In this document: one piece after another, positions 7,375 through 16,643 of the stretch
Layout: every line of letters begins with the position of its first letter
Position numbering within the stretch: position 1 is the first letter of the stretch
Assembly (NCBI RefSeq): GCF_019924045.1
Contig: NZ_JAHXBN010000014.1
Coordinates: forward strand, 1 to 64,000
From: Dyadobacter fermentans
GTDB taxonomy: Bacteria > Bacteroidota > Bacteroidia > Cytophagales > Spirosomataceae
DNA: 64,000 nucleotides
Direction of reading: 5' to 3'
Translations under genes and position numbers: made by a program
The notes under the pieces: generated by a model
Databases searched by the model: none
What the model saw: only the letters and a program-made list of their open reading frames with translations
What the model was told of the DNA's origin: nothing

Positions 7375-9750
7375 ATGCAAATTAGTAAAATTCTGCATAC
7401 AGGGCTGCTTTGTGCCTTGTCGTTCGTCGCCTTTGCCCAGCAGGCGGATGTTACCCTCCACGGGCAGGTGCGGTCGGAGGACGGGGAGACGCTTCCGGGC
7501 GCTTCCGTGAGCCTGAAAGGGACTTCGCACGGGACCTTCACGAATGCCGACGGGAGGTACACCATCGAACACGTGCGCCCCGGCTCTTACAAATTGCTGG
7601 TGTCGTTTATGGGTTATCAAACGCAAACCCAAGACATTACCCTCAAAGCCGGCGAGCATTTCAAACACAATGCCAAACTGATTTCCGAAACCCGCGAGCT
7701 GGAATCGGTTTCGGTAATCGGCCGGACCGAGACGAAGGAGATCAGCCGGCAGGCTTATAATGTGACGGCCATCGATGCCAAAAAGCTTCAAAATTCCACC
7801 CTCGACCTCTCTCATGCGCTCGATCGCGTGTCGGGCGTGCGCGTACGGGAGAGCGGGGGAGTGGGCTCGAACATGAATTTCTCGCTGAATGGTTTTACGG
7901 GGCGCCAGGTGAAGTTTTTCCTCGATGGTGTGCCGATGGATAATTTTGGTTCCTCATTTCAACTGAATAACATCCCTATTAACCTTGCCGAGCGCGTGGA
8001 GGTTTATAAGGGCGTGGTGCCGATCTGGCTGGGTTCGGATGCATTAGGCGGCGCTGTGAATATAGTGACCAACACCCGCCAGAACAGTTACCTGGATGCG
8101 TCCTATTCCTACGGCTCATTTAATACGCATCGTACGACGATCAATGCGGGTTTTACGGCCAAAAATGGCTTTACAGCGCAGCTGAATGCATTTCAGAATT
8201 ATTCGGACAACAATTACTGGATCACCGTCGATGTTGCCGACGTGAATACCGGCGAGTATTTCCGCAACCAGCGCCTGCGGCGGTTTCATGACACCTACCA
8301 CAATGAAACCGTGATCGCCAATGTGGGTGTGGTGGGCAAGAAGTTTGCCGACCGGCTTTTGCTCGGGATTACTTTGGGTAAAAACAAAGCCGAAATCCAG
8401 ACCGGCGCGCGGATGGTTAGCGTTTTCGGGCAGTGGCACCGCAAGGGCAACATTCTCATGCCGAGTTTGAAATACCAGAAGAAAGATTTGTTTGTCAAAG
8501 GGTTGAACGTCAATGTCTCTGCCAATTATAACCTGGGCCAGGAACAGAATGTGGATACGGTATACCGCCGTTACAACTGGTTTCAGCAGTTCAAACAATA
8601 TGAAGGAAACGGCAGCGAGCGCGAAAGATCGCTGTACAAATTCCGGAACAATAACGGCCTGGCTACGGCGAATGTGACCTACCAGATAGATCCGCGGCAT
8701 TCGGTGACGATTAATAATGTACTCAATACTTTCAATCGGAAGGGGGAGGATGAGCTCTTTCCTGAGTCGGCCAAGTATGAGCAGCCGCGCGTGAACCGGA
8801 AAAATGTGCTCGGTTTGGGCTATAAATTCGACTATAACGAGCGCTGGAACACCTCTTTATTCCTCAAACATTTCTCGCAGAACAACAAATTTTCAGTTTC
8901 CTACAACCCGACCGGCAACTGGGGCGACGAGGCGTTTTTAGTCCAGAAAAACAGTTTCGAAAAGCTCGGTTACGGCATTGCTTCCACGTATTTCCTATTC
9001 AAAAATTTCCAGCTGAAAGGTTCGTTTGAAAAAAGTTACCGCCTGCCTGAAACCGACGAGTTATTCGGTGACCTGCTGAACCTGGAAGGGAATATTAATC
9101 TCGACCCCGAAACGAGCTATAACTACAATCTCGGTTTCAGCTACAACGGCGCGATCAACCGTGTGCACCGGTTCAGCTTGGATGCGAATGTGCTCTACCG
9201 CGACGCCCAGGGTTTTATCCGTCCCCGCCTGAATGCCAACCAGACCAAGCAGGTAATGGATAACCTGGCCGATGTGACCAATTTCGGTATCGACGGCGAG
9301 GTGCGCTATTCGTTCCGCCAGCTTTTCACGGCGGGCGCCAATCTTACCTACCAGAACCTCCGCAACAATACGCGTTTCGAAGAGGGATACACCACCGAAA
9401 GCCCGCTTTACCACGACCGCATTCCCAATATGCCGTTCCTGTTCGGTAATGCGGATGCTGCGGTTTTTTTCAAGGACCTCGGCAAGAAAGGCAACACCCT
9501 TACCCTCGGCTATAACCTGCTTTACGTGCATGCCTATTACCTCTACTGGCCAAGCCTCGGCAGCGACAAGCTGGATATTCCGGAGCAGCTGAGCCACGAT
9601 GTGAACCTGGTATATGCCATGGCTGATGGCCGGTACAACGTCTCGCTGGAATGCAAAAACCTGCTCGATGCGAAGCTCTTCGATAATTTTAGTTTGCAGA
9701 AGCCAAGTCGCGGTTTTTATGTCAAATTACGCTATTTCATCAGTAAATAA
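7375..9750 (+). CDS. TonB-dependent receptor, siderophore/metal type
   Basis: A 791-residue outer-membrane receptor. After a signal peptide (about 1-22, ending AFAQ) comes a carboxypeptidase-regulatory-like domain (about 25-105: VTLHGQVRSEDGETLPGASV, GTFTNADGRYTIE). Then follow a plug (about 120-230: GVRVRESGGVGSNMNFSLNG, VEVYKGVVPIWLG) and a beta-barrel ending in a strand GFYVKLRYFISK. It lacks a SusD partner, is shorter than SusC proteins, and is followed 36 bases later by a DUF4374 lipoprotein. In Bacteroidota that pairing is typical of siderophore or iron uptake. The substrate is inferred from context only. Confidence 0.88.
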   Translation: MQISKILHTGLLCALSFVAFAQQADVTLHGQVRSEDGETLPGASVSLKGTSHGTFTNADGRYTIEHVRPGSYKLLVSFMGYQTQTQDITLKAGEHFKHNAKLISETRELESVSVIGRTETKEISRQAYNVTAIDAKKLQNSTLDLSHALDRVSGVRVRESGGVGSNMNFSLNGFTGRQVKFFLDGVPMDNFGSSFQLNNIPINLAERVEVYKGVVPIWLGSDALGGAVNIVTNTRQNSYLDASYSYGSFNTHRTTINAGFTAKNGFTAQLNAFQNYSDNNYWITVDVADVNTGEYFRNQRLRRFHDTYHNETVIANVGVVGKKFADRLLLGITLGKNKAEIQTGARMVSVFGQWHRKGNILMPSLKYQKKDLFVKGLNVNVSANYNLGQEQNVDTVYRRYNWFQQFKQYEGNGSERERSLYKFRNNNGLATANVTYQIDPRHSVTINNVLNTFNRKGEDELFPESAKYEQPRVNRKNVLGLGYKFDYNERWNTSLFLKHFSQNNKFSVSYNPTGNWGDEAFLVQKNSFEKLGYGIASTYFLFKNFQLKGSFEKSYRLPETDELFGDLLNLEGNINLDPETSYNYNLGFSYNGAINRVHRFSLDANVLYRDAQGFIRPRLNANQTKQVMDNLADVTNFGIDGEVRYSFRQLFTAGANLTYQNLRNNTRFEEGYTTESPLYHDRIPNMPFLFGNADAAVFFKDLGKKGNTLTLGYNLLYVHAYYLYWPSLGSDKLDIPEQLSHDVNLVYAMADGRYNVSLECKNLLDAKLFDNFSLQKPSRGFYVKLRYFISK

Positions 9751-9786
9751 TCTTTCTTAATTCAATAATACAATCAAAATCAAAAA

Positions 9787-11019
9787 ATGAAAAAGTCATA
9801 TTTGAAATGGTTTTTTGTCGTGGGTATGGGCGTAGCTTTGGGCGCGTGCAGCGATGACGATAAGACGGATCCTACACCCGGGCCAGGCAACGGAACGCAG
9901 TCGCGCTATGTGGTGGCATCGGCGCCAATTGGTTCGCAGGGCGTTGCCGATTACCTTCTTACCACCGGCGATCTTTCGCAGGGTACCATCAGTACGGTAG
10001 GGCAGGGCATCGAGCAGGATGGGTCTTATCGTTATTATTTGACGCATAAGGGCAAGTTTTTCAGCCTTTTGTATGGCCAGGGAAACCCCGGTGCCGTGAC
10101 TACTTATGCATTGGATGAAAAAGGCGGACTGGTGAAAACGTCTGATTTTCAGAGTGAAACCGTTCAGGTTTTTGCTCCCGCAGGCGACGATATCCTGACG
10201 ATCAAAGTGCCGAGAAGCGGTAATGAAAGCGCGTCGTGGTTCCGCATTAATGCAGATCAATCGAAAATCGTAGGTGAAGGCCAGGTAAACATCGTGAAAC
10301 TCGCGGGTAACGGCGAGCGTGCGCATTTCACGTGGGCTACGCAGGTGGGTGATAAGATTTTCGCGCCCTATATGAGCATTAAAGGTGCCGCGCCGGACGT
10401 TTTCGGTACCGCCAATCCCGACAGCAGCTGGATTGCCGTGTTCTCTTACCCGGCCATGACACTGGATAAGGTGATCAAAGACAACCGCACGAGCTTTATT
10501 GGTTCGTATTTCAACAACGGCCTTTCGGTAGACGAAAACGGCGATGTGTATGCATTCTCCCCTGCATCGGCCACCAACAGCGGCGTGGCTACTTCCACCA
10601 AGCCATCGGCATTCGTTCGCATTAAAAAAGGCACCACCGATTTCGACCAGACTTATTTCTTTAACGTTCAGGAAAAATCCGGCGGTTATAAAATAGCCAA
10701 CCAGACCTACCTCGGCAGCGGCAAGTTCCTGCTTTATATGTACGGGGATTTGGGCAAGGCATCCGGAAACAAAAAATTGGCTGTCGCAGACGCTTACAAT
10801 CAGACATTTACATGGGTAACCGGTGTGCCCGACGTGATCGCGTCGTCGTCGGCTTCCTACAACAACAATACGGTCAGCGATGACAAAAAGAGCGTCTTTG
10901 TGGGTATCAATACCGAAGCCGGCAGCTGGGTGTACACGGTGGATATCGCCACTGCTACCGCCAAGCAAGGCCTCAAAGTCGAGGGCGGGGCTATTACCGC
11001 CATTGTTAAGGTCAAATAG
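9787..11019 (+). CDS. DUF4374-family lipoprotein
   Basis: A 410-residue lipoprotein (LGACSDDD, Cys21) with an Asp/Pro-rich linker and then a repetitive beta-rich body consistent with a seven-bladed propeller (SRYVVASAPIGSQGVADYLL, SYRYYLTHKGKFFSLLYGQG, SVDENGDVYAFSPAS, KLAVADAYNQTFTWVTG). The pattern fits DUF4374, a family of unknown mechanism that almost always sits next to TonB receptors in Bacteroidota and is thought to bind ligand at the surface or in the periplasm. It is co-oriented with the receptor at 7375 with a 36-base gap and ends at a strong terminator. Confidence 0.87.
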   Translation: MKKSYLKWFFVVGMGVALGACSDDDKTDPTPGPGNGTQSRYVVASAPIGSQGVADYLLTTGDLSQGTISTVGQGIEQDGSYRYYLTHKGKFFSLLYGQGNPGAVTTYALDEKGGLVKTSDFQSETVQVFAPAGDDILTIKVPRSGNESASWFRINADQSKIVGEGQVNIVKLAGNGERAHFTWATQVGDKIFAPYMSIKGAAPDVFGTANPDSSWIAVFSYPAMTLDKVIKDNRTSFIGSYFNNGLSVDENGDVYAFSPASATNSGVATSTKPSAFVRIKKGTTDFDQTYFFNVQEKSGGYKIANQTYLGSGKFLLYMYGDLGKASGNKKLAVADAYNQTFTWVTGVPDVIASSSASYNNNTVSDDKKSVFVGINTEAGSWVYTVDIATATAKQGLKVEGGAITAIVKVK

Positions 11020-11032
11020 TTTGGGTTTTAGA

Positions 11033-11070
11033 ACAAACCCCGCCGCACCTGATGGCCGGCGGGGATTTGT
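11033..11070 (+). terminator. Terminator after the receptor/DUF4374 operon
   Basis: ACAAACCCCGCCG (11033-11045) pairs with CGGCGGGGATTTGT (11057-11070) with a single bulge. It lies 13 bases after the DUF4374 stop. Its presence argues against extending the next gene's start upstream of it. Confidence 0.7.
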
Positions 11071-11138
11071 GTTTGGCAGGATTTGCGTCCGGTGCCGATA
11101 TTGGAGGCCGCGAAGCGCAACAAGAAGTGGGAAATGAT

Positions 11139-12020
11139 ATGGATTACATAGTTGGCAAGACGATCGAGGAGCAGCAGCGCAAGGAGTTCCCCTTGCACGA
11201 CCTCGGCGATGCCTTTTTTGCGATAGCAACGATCGAGGACGGCGACCAGCATTTTTTCAACGGCATCCATCGCCACGACTTTTACGAACTGCTGTGGTTC
11301 ACCGACATGGAACCCGGGCAGGCACATTACATTGATTTCAACAAGTACCCCATCGCCCGCAACCAGGTTTTTCTCCTGCTGCCCGACCAGGTGCATAGTA
11401 TGGACCAGCGCGGCAAATGCGGCTTCCTGATGGCCATTTCCAGAAATTTTTTCGAACGGCTCATTGGCAACGATATTTTTAAGCTGTTCAAATATTCTAC
11501 CAACTTTTCTGTCGCCATCCCAGAGTGCCGTCTATCCGTTCTGAACACGCTGCTGGACCTCATCCGTACCGAGTATGACGACGCCAGGCGCCCGGCCATC
11601 CTCGAAACCTATCTCCGGAGCTGGTTTCTGCATTGCATTGATCTTCAAAAAGAGTCAGGCGACCCTGCGCCCGGTGCCGCCGCCCTGCGCGACCCGCGCC
11701 TGCAAATGCTGCTGGAATCCATCGAAACCAATTATCGAAGGCAACGCAAAGCCGAATTTTATGCCAACGAGCTATCACTCAGTGCCAAACGGCTCAACGA
11801 GCTGACCCGCAGCTCGTTCGGTAAAACCATTAGCCAGATGATTAACGAACGCCTCATCCTCGAAGCTAAACGTGAAATCGGTTACGTCCGCAAACCGATT
11901 AAGGAAATCAGCTACGAACTCGGCTTTTCCGAGCCGGCCTACTTCACAAGATTTTTCGGCAAACAGACGGGGTATGCGCCGGAGGATTTCAGGAGGCGGA
12001 TGGCGGCGTTATATGAGTGA
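11139..12020 (+). CDS. AraC-family transcriptional regulator
   Basis: I chose the ATG at 11139 (protein MDYIVGK..., 293 residues); the frame stays open upstream but that would overlap the terminator hairpin. The N-terminal part (about 1-180) looks like a cupin-type sensor (FFNGIHRHDFYELLWFTD, FLLLPDQVHSM). The C-terminal part (about 195-290) is an AraC/XylS double helix-turn-helix (FYANELSLSAKRLNELTRSSFGK, PIKEISYELGFSEPAYFTRFFGK). Being directly downstream of the TonB receptor and DUF4374 genes, it is a plausible regulator of that uptake locus, but a terminator separates them. The inducer is unknown. Confidence 0.88.
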   Translation: MDYIVGKTIEEQQRKEFPLHDLGDAFFAIATIEDGDQHFFNGIHRHDFYELLWFTDMEPGQAHYIDFNKYPIARNQVFLLLPDQVHSMDQRGKCGFLMAISRNFFERLIGNDIFKLFKYSTNFSVAIPECRLSVLNTLLDLIRTEYDDARRPAILETYLRSWFLHCIDLQKESGDPAPGAAALRDPRLQMLLESIETNYRRQRKAEFYANELSLSAKRLNELTRSSFGKTISQMINERLILEAKREIGYVRKPIKEISYELGFSEPAYFTRFFGKQTGYAPEDFRRRMAALYE

Positions 12021-12025
12021 CTGTG

Positions 12026-12107
12026 TATAGAAAATGAGGGTTTTCTATATGTGTTTTTGGGATATGCATAGCAAATGGCACTTTTCTATACATGTTTTTT
12101 GGATATG
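12026..12107. repeat. Inverted and direct AT-rich repeats after the AraC gene
   Basis: TATAGAAAA (12026-12034) and TTTTCTATA (12041-12049) form a 9-base hairpin followed by a T-rich stretch, a possible terminator of the AraC gene. The 26 bases from 12041 recur with few changes at 12082-12107 (TTTTCTATA, then GTTTTT and GGATATG), so the right arm is duplicated. Confidence 0.5.
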
Positions 12108-12144
12108 AGGCTGACTGTGTTCTTCTGACAAAAGTTGCCAAACA

Positions 12145-12169
12145 GTTGTTCGGGATTTCCGAACAACTC
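12145..12169. terminator. Hairpin between convergent genes
   Basis: AGTTGTTCGG (12145-12154), loop GATTT, CCGAACAACT (12160-12169): a perfect 10-base stem between the convergent AraC (+) and DinB-like (-) genes. There is no clear T-run on either side, so its terminator role is uncertain. Confidence 0.45.
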
Positions 12170-12197
12170 AGCTTCTGATCAAAGGTATGAATTATAC

Positions 12198-12719
12198 TTA
12201 CCCCATCCTCAGCCCAAAATCAAACCGTTCGCTCACAATCCTTCGTAAAATACCGATCTGCCCGCAGTGATACATGGTGTGCTTTACATTCCAGTCGATG
12301 GCTTCGGACTTGTTGGTTGCGACGGGGTGTGGGGCAGGAGTTGGTTCCAATGGGTGTTCGAGCTCGCCCATTGTGACGGATGCGAGTATTTCCAGGGATT
12401 TTTGCTGCATAATTTTCAAGTCAGCCAGCAGCTTTTCGGCCGAGAACTTTCCGACGGATTGTTCGGCGGGGGCGACGGTGAAGTAGTCGCTATAATCTTT
12501 GACTGGCAGTTGCCTTAAGATATCCATCTGATGCCCGCGGATAACCATGACGGTATGGAAGTAATGGCTGATGATCAAATGCCCTACCTGCCAGCTGATG
12601 CTGGATTCGATCGTTTCGGGAATGATCTCCCATTTTTCAAACGGGATATTTTCGATGAGTTTGTTGGTCCATTCATAAGCGTTGGCATTCTGATGGATGA
12701 GGAGCTCGACGGTGGTCAT
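12198..12719 (-). CDS. DinB-like (YfiT/DUF664-type) four-helix protein
   Basis: I chose the ATG whose codon ends at 12719 (MTTVELL..., 173 residues) because it begins right at the first helix. The protein has the pattern of the DinB/YfiT metal-binding four-helix bundle: ENIPFEKWEIIPE, SISWQVGHLIISHYFHTV with the first histidines, and a late VKHTMYHCGQIGILRRI whose histidine is part of the usual three-His metal site. Family members are often thiol-dependent S-transferases or bacillithiol/mycothiol-linked detoxification proteins, but most are uncharacterised. It stands alone between convergent and divergent neighbours. Despite the family name it is unrelated to DNA polymerase IV. Confidence 0.75.
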   Translation of the reverse strand: MTTVELLIHQNANAYEWTNKLIENIPFEKWEIIPETIESSISWQVGHLIISHYFHTVMVIRGHQMDILRQLPVKDYSDYFTVAPAEQSVGKFSAEKLLADLKIMQQKSLEILASVTMGELEHPLEPTPAPHPVATNKSEAIDWNVKHTMYHCGQIGILRRIVSERFDFGLRMG

Positions 12720-12863
12720 GTGAACATCGGTTTGAAAAGATGTGGATTCCCAATGTATCGCATTTTTTGCAAGGGTATGCAAGTAACTATGGGGAATTAT
12801 CGGGCATGTCGGATAATGGAAATATTGATAGAATATTTATGACATTTTTTTTGCGAAAACGCC

Positions 12864-12871
12864 TACATTTG
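12864..12871 (+). promoter_or_regulatory. Possible -7 element TACATTTG
   Basis: Matches TAnnTTTG, 14 bases before the GTG start of the gene at 12886. A good TTG -33 element is not seen at the expected distance. If used, the 5' leader would be nearly absent. Confidence 0.3.
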
Positions 12872-12885
12872 ATGAAAACAATCCG

Positions 12886-13437
12886 GTGAAAAAGGTCTTC
12901 TCCATCCTGATGTGCACGTTGCTGCTCTACAATATCATGGGCTTTCCGCTCGTGTATTGGATAGGGGAGTATTTTGCCGATGGACACAGCGGAGAGCTTG
13001 CCACCGGCGATATCCTTCCCGAAGAGTTGCTGGTGCTGAAAATCCCGATCATGGTCCCTTATCAAACCGACTGGCAGGTGGCGGAACAGGCAGAAGGGCG
13101 CTTGCGGCGGGGTGATGATTTTTATCAGATTGTCGAACAGCAGTTAATGAATGATACTTTGTATGTCAAATGCAAGCTCGATATTTCTGCAAAAGACCGT
13201 TACCTGGACCTCGTGTCACATGTGGACAAACATGTGAAGGGTGGTGTCACGGACGGTAAAGGCAAAGCGCCGCAAATGCTCAAAAACTTCCTGAAAGATT
13301 ACCTCACATTCAACAGGAAATACTGGTTTTTCGTCATAGACTGGATCCGGAAGGACGCCGGTTTTAAAGGTATTCTGCTAACTATCCCTTCTTTGTTCCT
13401 TTACGTCGCCTCGCCTCCTCCCAAGGCCGCTTTTTGA
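12886..13437 (+). CDS. Unknown protein with N-terminal membrane segment
   Basis: A 183-residue frame beginning at GTG; the nearest upstream ATG (12872) is in another frame. The N-terminus (MKKVFSILMCTLLLYNIMGFPLVYWI) is a signal anchor or transmembrane helix, and a second hydrophobic stretch lies near the C-terminus (GILLTIPSLFLYVAS). Between them is a soluble part of about 120 residues rich in charged positions (YQTDWQVAEQAEGRLRRGDDFYQIVEQQ). I do not recognise the family. The next gene starts 101 bases later on the same strand. The coding assignment rests on length, the signal-like N-terminus and codon usage similar to neighbours. Confidence 0.6.
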   Translation: MKKVFSILMCTLLLYNIMGFPLVYWIGEYFADGHSGELATGDILPEELLVLKIPIMVPYQTDWQVAEQAEGRLRRGDDFYQIVEQQLMNDTLYVKCKLDISAKDRYLDLVSHVDKHVKGGVTDGKGKAPQMLKNFLKDYLTFNRKYWFFVIDWIRKDAGFKGILLTIPSLFLYVASPPPKAAF

Positions 13438-13538
13438 GATAGCATCTTACGTGGGATACCCCTTTTTGTAGCACTGCCGCATGAAGGGGCGTCTGCGTGT
13501 ATGCTTTATGGTATTCGAAAAAAGCTAACATATAGAAC

Positions 13539-15794
13539 ATGAGGCAAAAACTTATACTTTTTACCGTCGTGCTTACGGGCGCGCTGGCGATAAGCCTGTG
13601 CACGAAGCCGACGTCGGAAGACAAAATGCTGGGTTTGTTGGAGGAGTCGAAACAAAGGGCGTTTAACTATCAGAACAATTTTTGCCCGGAGGCCCAGCTC
13701 CAGTACCTCGATTCCCTTCTGAAAGCGATACCCCCGAGCGAAGTGGCGCAGCAGTTTAGGGTAAGGCATTTCAAGGCCAATGTACTACTCCAACTCGGCC
13801 GGCCCGATGATGCGATCGCCATTCTCCGAGGCCTGGAACGGAACCCGGGACCGTTTGAGGCTCTGCCCGGTGTCATGCGTAAGGTAACCGATGATATGGC
13901 GGTAGCCTATTTGCGCTTCGGGGAGCAGATCAACTGTATCAATAGCCACTCGGTGGATGCCTGCATATTACCCATCAAAAATGGCGGGATACATCGCAAT
14001 ACCAGAGGCTCGAAAGGTACCGTAGATATTTACAAAAGAATGCTGGCCGAAAAACCGGATGATTATGAAGCATTGTGGTTGCTGAATATCGCGTATATGA
14101 CGTTGGGTGAGTACCCCGCGCGCGTGCCGAAAACGATGTTGATCCCGTCGATGGATGCCGACGATCCCGTAGGTGTGAAGCCATTCGAAGATATCGCGCC
14201 CGATTTGAAACTGGATGTAAGGAACATGGCCGGAGGGGTGATTACGGAGGATTTCGATAACGACGGGTTCCTGGACCTGGCCATGTCGGGCTGGGACCTG
14301 AGCGAACCGATGCACTATTTCAAAAATAATGGCGACGGGACATTCACCGATAAATCGGAGTTTTCGCGGTTGAGTAAATTTGCCGGCGGATTGCACATGA
14401 CGCAAACCGACTATAACAACGATGGTTTTAAAGACATCTTTGTGCTGCGCGGCGCGTGGCTGGGAAGCCCTTACGGAAACCAGCCCAATTCGCTTCTCCG
14501 CAACAATGGCGACGGAACCTTTACCGACGTGACCATCGACGCAGGGCTGCTATCGATGCACCCGACACAGACAGCTACCTGGAACGATTTCAACAACGAT
14601 GGCTGGCTGGATGTATTTATCGGAAACGAAACGACGATCGGGGCCAATTACCACCCGTGCGAGCTGTATCTGAACAACAAGAACGGCACATTTACCGAGG
14701 TGGCGAAGGAAACGAATTCGGCAATAGCTGCATTTGTGAAAGGTGTGACGTCGGGCGATTATGACAACGACGGCTGGAACGACCTCTTCATTTCGACTCT
14801 CAGCGGACGCCGTTTTCTGCTACGGAACAAAGGCATCAGCAATGGCGGGATCAGCTTTGAAGATGTGACGCAGGCCGCCACGCTGGACAGGGACAAGAAC
14901 CGAAGCTTCGCCACCTGGTTCTGGGACTACGACAACGACGGCTGGCAGGATATTCTCTGCGGGGATTATACCATGGACTACGCCCTGAGCTACTACGCGG
15001 CAGCCGAACGATTGGGCTACTCTCCCGCATTCCATGGACAGCCGGTGCTTTACCACAATAACCACGATGGAACATTCACGAATGTAACCCAAAAAATGGG
15101 CCTCGATAAAACCGGCTTTGCAATGGGCGGCAATTTCGGGGATATTGATAATGATGGTTATCTGGATATTTTCATCGGAACAGGTAATCCGAGTTACAAA
15201 TCTCTGATACCCAATAAGATGTTTAAAAATATAGCAGGTAAGGGGTTTGCGGATGTGACTACTTCGGCGAAAGTAGGAAGCCTGCAAAAAGGGCATTCAG
15301 TGGCATTTGCCGATATGGACAACGACGGCGACCAGGACATTTACATTGAAATGGGCGGCGCTTACATTGGTGACGCCTATCAAAACTCGTTTTTCCTGAA
15401 CCCGGGGCAAAGCGCCAACAACTGGATTTCCATGGACCTCGAAGGTGTAACTTCCAACAAGGCAGCTGTCGGTTCGAAGATCAAGCTAACCTTCACCGAA
15501 AATGGCAAGCAGCGCAGCGTTTACCGCGTTGTTTCCTCGGGAGGAAGCTTCGGGTCTCAACCATTCAAACGGGAGATAGGTCTGGGACAAGCGAAGGTTA
15601 TTGATGAAATCGAGATCCGCTGGAATGGCAACGGCAAAGTTCAGAAACTGCGAAATGTCGCAGCTAACCAGTTCGTCAAAATCCGAGAGGGAGTTGCTGT
15701 ACCGGAGAAGATTTTAATCAAAAAGCTGACTTTCAAGCGTGCCCATGCGCATGAAATGCCCGTCTGTATGCCGGTAGCGAAGGCATCCATATGA
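13539..15794 (+). CDS. FG-GAP/VCBS repeat lipoprotein with ASPIC/UnbV domain (CRTAC1-like)
   Basis: A 751-residue lipoprotein (LAISLCTK, Cys21). Residues about 30-200 form a helical, TPR-like region. From about 230 to 600 there are seven repeats with calcium-type D-x-D/N-N-D-G motifs (DFDNDGFLDL, DYNNDGFKDI, DFNNDGWLDV, DYDNDGWNDL, DYDNDGWQDI, DIDNDGYLDI, DMDNDGDQDI), which would form an integrin-like beta-propeller. Residues about 640-725 match the ASPIC/UnbV domain (VVSSGGSFGSQPFKREIGLGQ, IEIRWNGNGKVQKL). Homologues are surface or periplasmic and are frequent beside SusC/SusD loci; the function is unproven, perhaps adhesion or glycan binding. An ECF sigma/FecR cassette follows, separated by a strong terminator. 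Confidence 0.9.
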   Translation: MRQKLILFTVVLTGALAISLCTKPTSEDKMLGLLEESKQRAFNYQNNFCPEAQLQYLDSLLKAIPPSEVAQQFRVRHFKANVLLQLGRPDDAIAILRGLERNPGPFEALPGVMRKVTDDMAVAYLRFGEQINCINSHSVDACILPIKNGGIHRNTRGSKGTVDIYKRMLAEKPDDYEALWLLNIAYMTLGEYPARVPKTMLIPSMDADDPVGVKPFEDIAPDLKLDVRNMAGGVITEDFDNDGFLDLAMSGWDLSEPMHYFKNNGDGTFTDKSEFSRLSKFAGGLHMTQTDYNNDGFKDIFVLRGAWLGSPYGNQPNSLLRNNGDGTFTDVTIDAGLLSMHPTQTATWNDFNNDGWLDVFIGNETTIGANYHPCELYLNNKNGTFTEVAKETNSAIAAFVKGVTSGDYDNDGWNDLFISTLSGRRFLLRNKGISNGGISFEDVTQAATLDRDKNRSFATWFWDYDNDGWQDILCGDYTMDYALSYYAAAERLGYSPAFHGQPVLYHNNHDGTFTNVTQKMGLDKTGFAMGGNFGDIDNDGYLDIFIGTGNPSYKSLIPNKMFKNIAGKGFADVTTSAKVGSLQKGHSVAFADMDNDGDQDIYIEMGGAYIGDAYQNSFFLNPGQSANNWISMDLEGVTSNKAAVGSKIKLTFTENGKQRSVYRVVSSGGSFGSQPFKREIGLGQAKVIDEIEIRWNGNGKVQKLRNVAANQFVKIREGVAVPEKILIKKLTFKRAHAHEMPVCMPVAKASI

Positions 15795-15805
15795 CGGTTT
15801 TTCCG

Positions 15806-15855
15806 AAACCTCGCAGGATACAGCCGTCTGGGCCGCCCTGCGAGGTTTTGTTTTT
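15806..15855 (+). terminator. Rho-independent terminator
   Basis: AAACCTCGCAGG (15806-15817) pairs with CCTGCGAGGTTT (15837-15848), followed by a T-rich tail to 15855. It lies 11 bases after the stop of the FG-GAP lipoprotein gene. Confidence 0.82.
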
Positions 15856-15952
15856 AATGATGGATAATTATTATGATTTATATCATTAAATTGTAAACAC
15901 CTTCCGCTTTACCGAGTGTTTCCCTGCGTTTTTTCAACTTCTTACCACCGCT

Positions 15953-16540
15953 TTGCCCGTGAACCATCCATACAGCAGCTATTCCGAACAGGCCCTGATG
16001 ACGCTCGTGTGTGAGCAGGACGAGGAGCTGGCATTCAGGGAGTTGTATCGACGGAATGTGCGTCTGCTCGTGCATACGGCCATCCGGAAGACAGGCGTGA
16101 AGGCGATCGCGGAGGATTTGGTACAGGAAACTTTCGTAAAGTTCTGGCTAGGGCGCCATAAGTTTGATATACAAAAAAATATCCAGGCCTATCTCAATGG
16201 CACGCTCCGTCATTGCATTATCAACTACTACCACCAGGAGCAACGCAAGCAGGTCCTCACGCTTGATAACGACGATTTCCTGCCGGATAATGTTACGGCG
16301 GAAAACCTCGATTTCAATACCCTCAATGAATTCTATGAGCAGTCGCTACTCAAACTGCCCGAGAAATGCCGCGAGGTATTTACGCTCAGCCGTAAGGGGT
16401 ATAGCCTCAAAGAAATCGCCGGCCAGATGGAGATTTCCGAGAAAACGGTGGAAGCGCATATCAATAAAGCGCTGAAAATCCTCCGCGTGGAAATGAAAGA
16501 TTACATCGCGCTGGCCGTACTAATGCTGCCGATCATTTGA
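15953..16540 (+). CDS. ECF-type RNA polymerase sigma factor (FecI-like)
   Basis: Up to 195 residues. Possible starts are TTG 15953, GTG 15959 and ATG 15998; the last would trim the start of region 2, so one of the first two is favoured. Region 2 is seen as DEELAFRELYRRNVRLLVHTAIRK and IAEDLVQETFVKFWLGR, and region 4 as LPEKCREVFTLSRKGYSLKEIAGQMEISEKTVEAHINKALKILR. This is the typical Bacteroidota ECF layout paired with a FecR anti-sigma factor, which follows 103 bases downstream. The sigma factor should direct transcription of the SusC/SusD pair behind it when the receptor signals ligand. Confidence 0.92.
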   Translation: MPVNHPYSSYSEQALMTLVCEQDEELAFRELYRRNVRLLVHTAIRKTGVKAIAEDLVQETFVKFWLGRHKFDIQKNIQAYLNGTLRHCIINYYHQEQRKQVLTLDNDDFLPDNVTAENLDFNTLNEFYEQSLLKLPEKCREVFTLSRKGYSLKEIAGQMEISEKTVEAHINKALKILRVEMKDYIALAVLMLPII

Positions 16541-16643
16541 CACATCCAATTTTTTGAAAAAAAATTACTATTGGAGTAAGGGTTGTTCCCGCTTTTCCGT
16601 GACTGTACTGTTAGTTGACTAATAAGTGTAAAAAATACACCTA

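Noticed and set aside
11052..11138. Upstream extension of the AraC gene
   Set aside because: The extra 29 residues would be encoded by the terminator hairpin and have no similarity to AraC N-termini.
9796..11229. Long open frame on the minus strand opposite the DUF4374 gene
   Set aside because: It is antisense to a clear lipoprotein gene, starts beyond its terminator and has a low-complexity, arginine/histidine-rich composition without domains.
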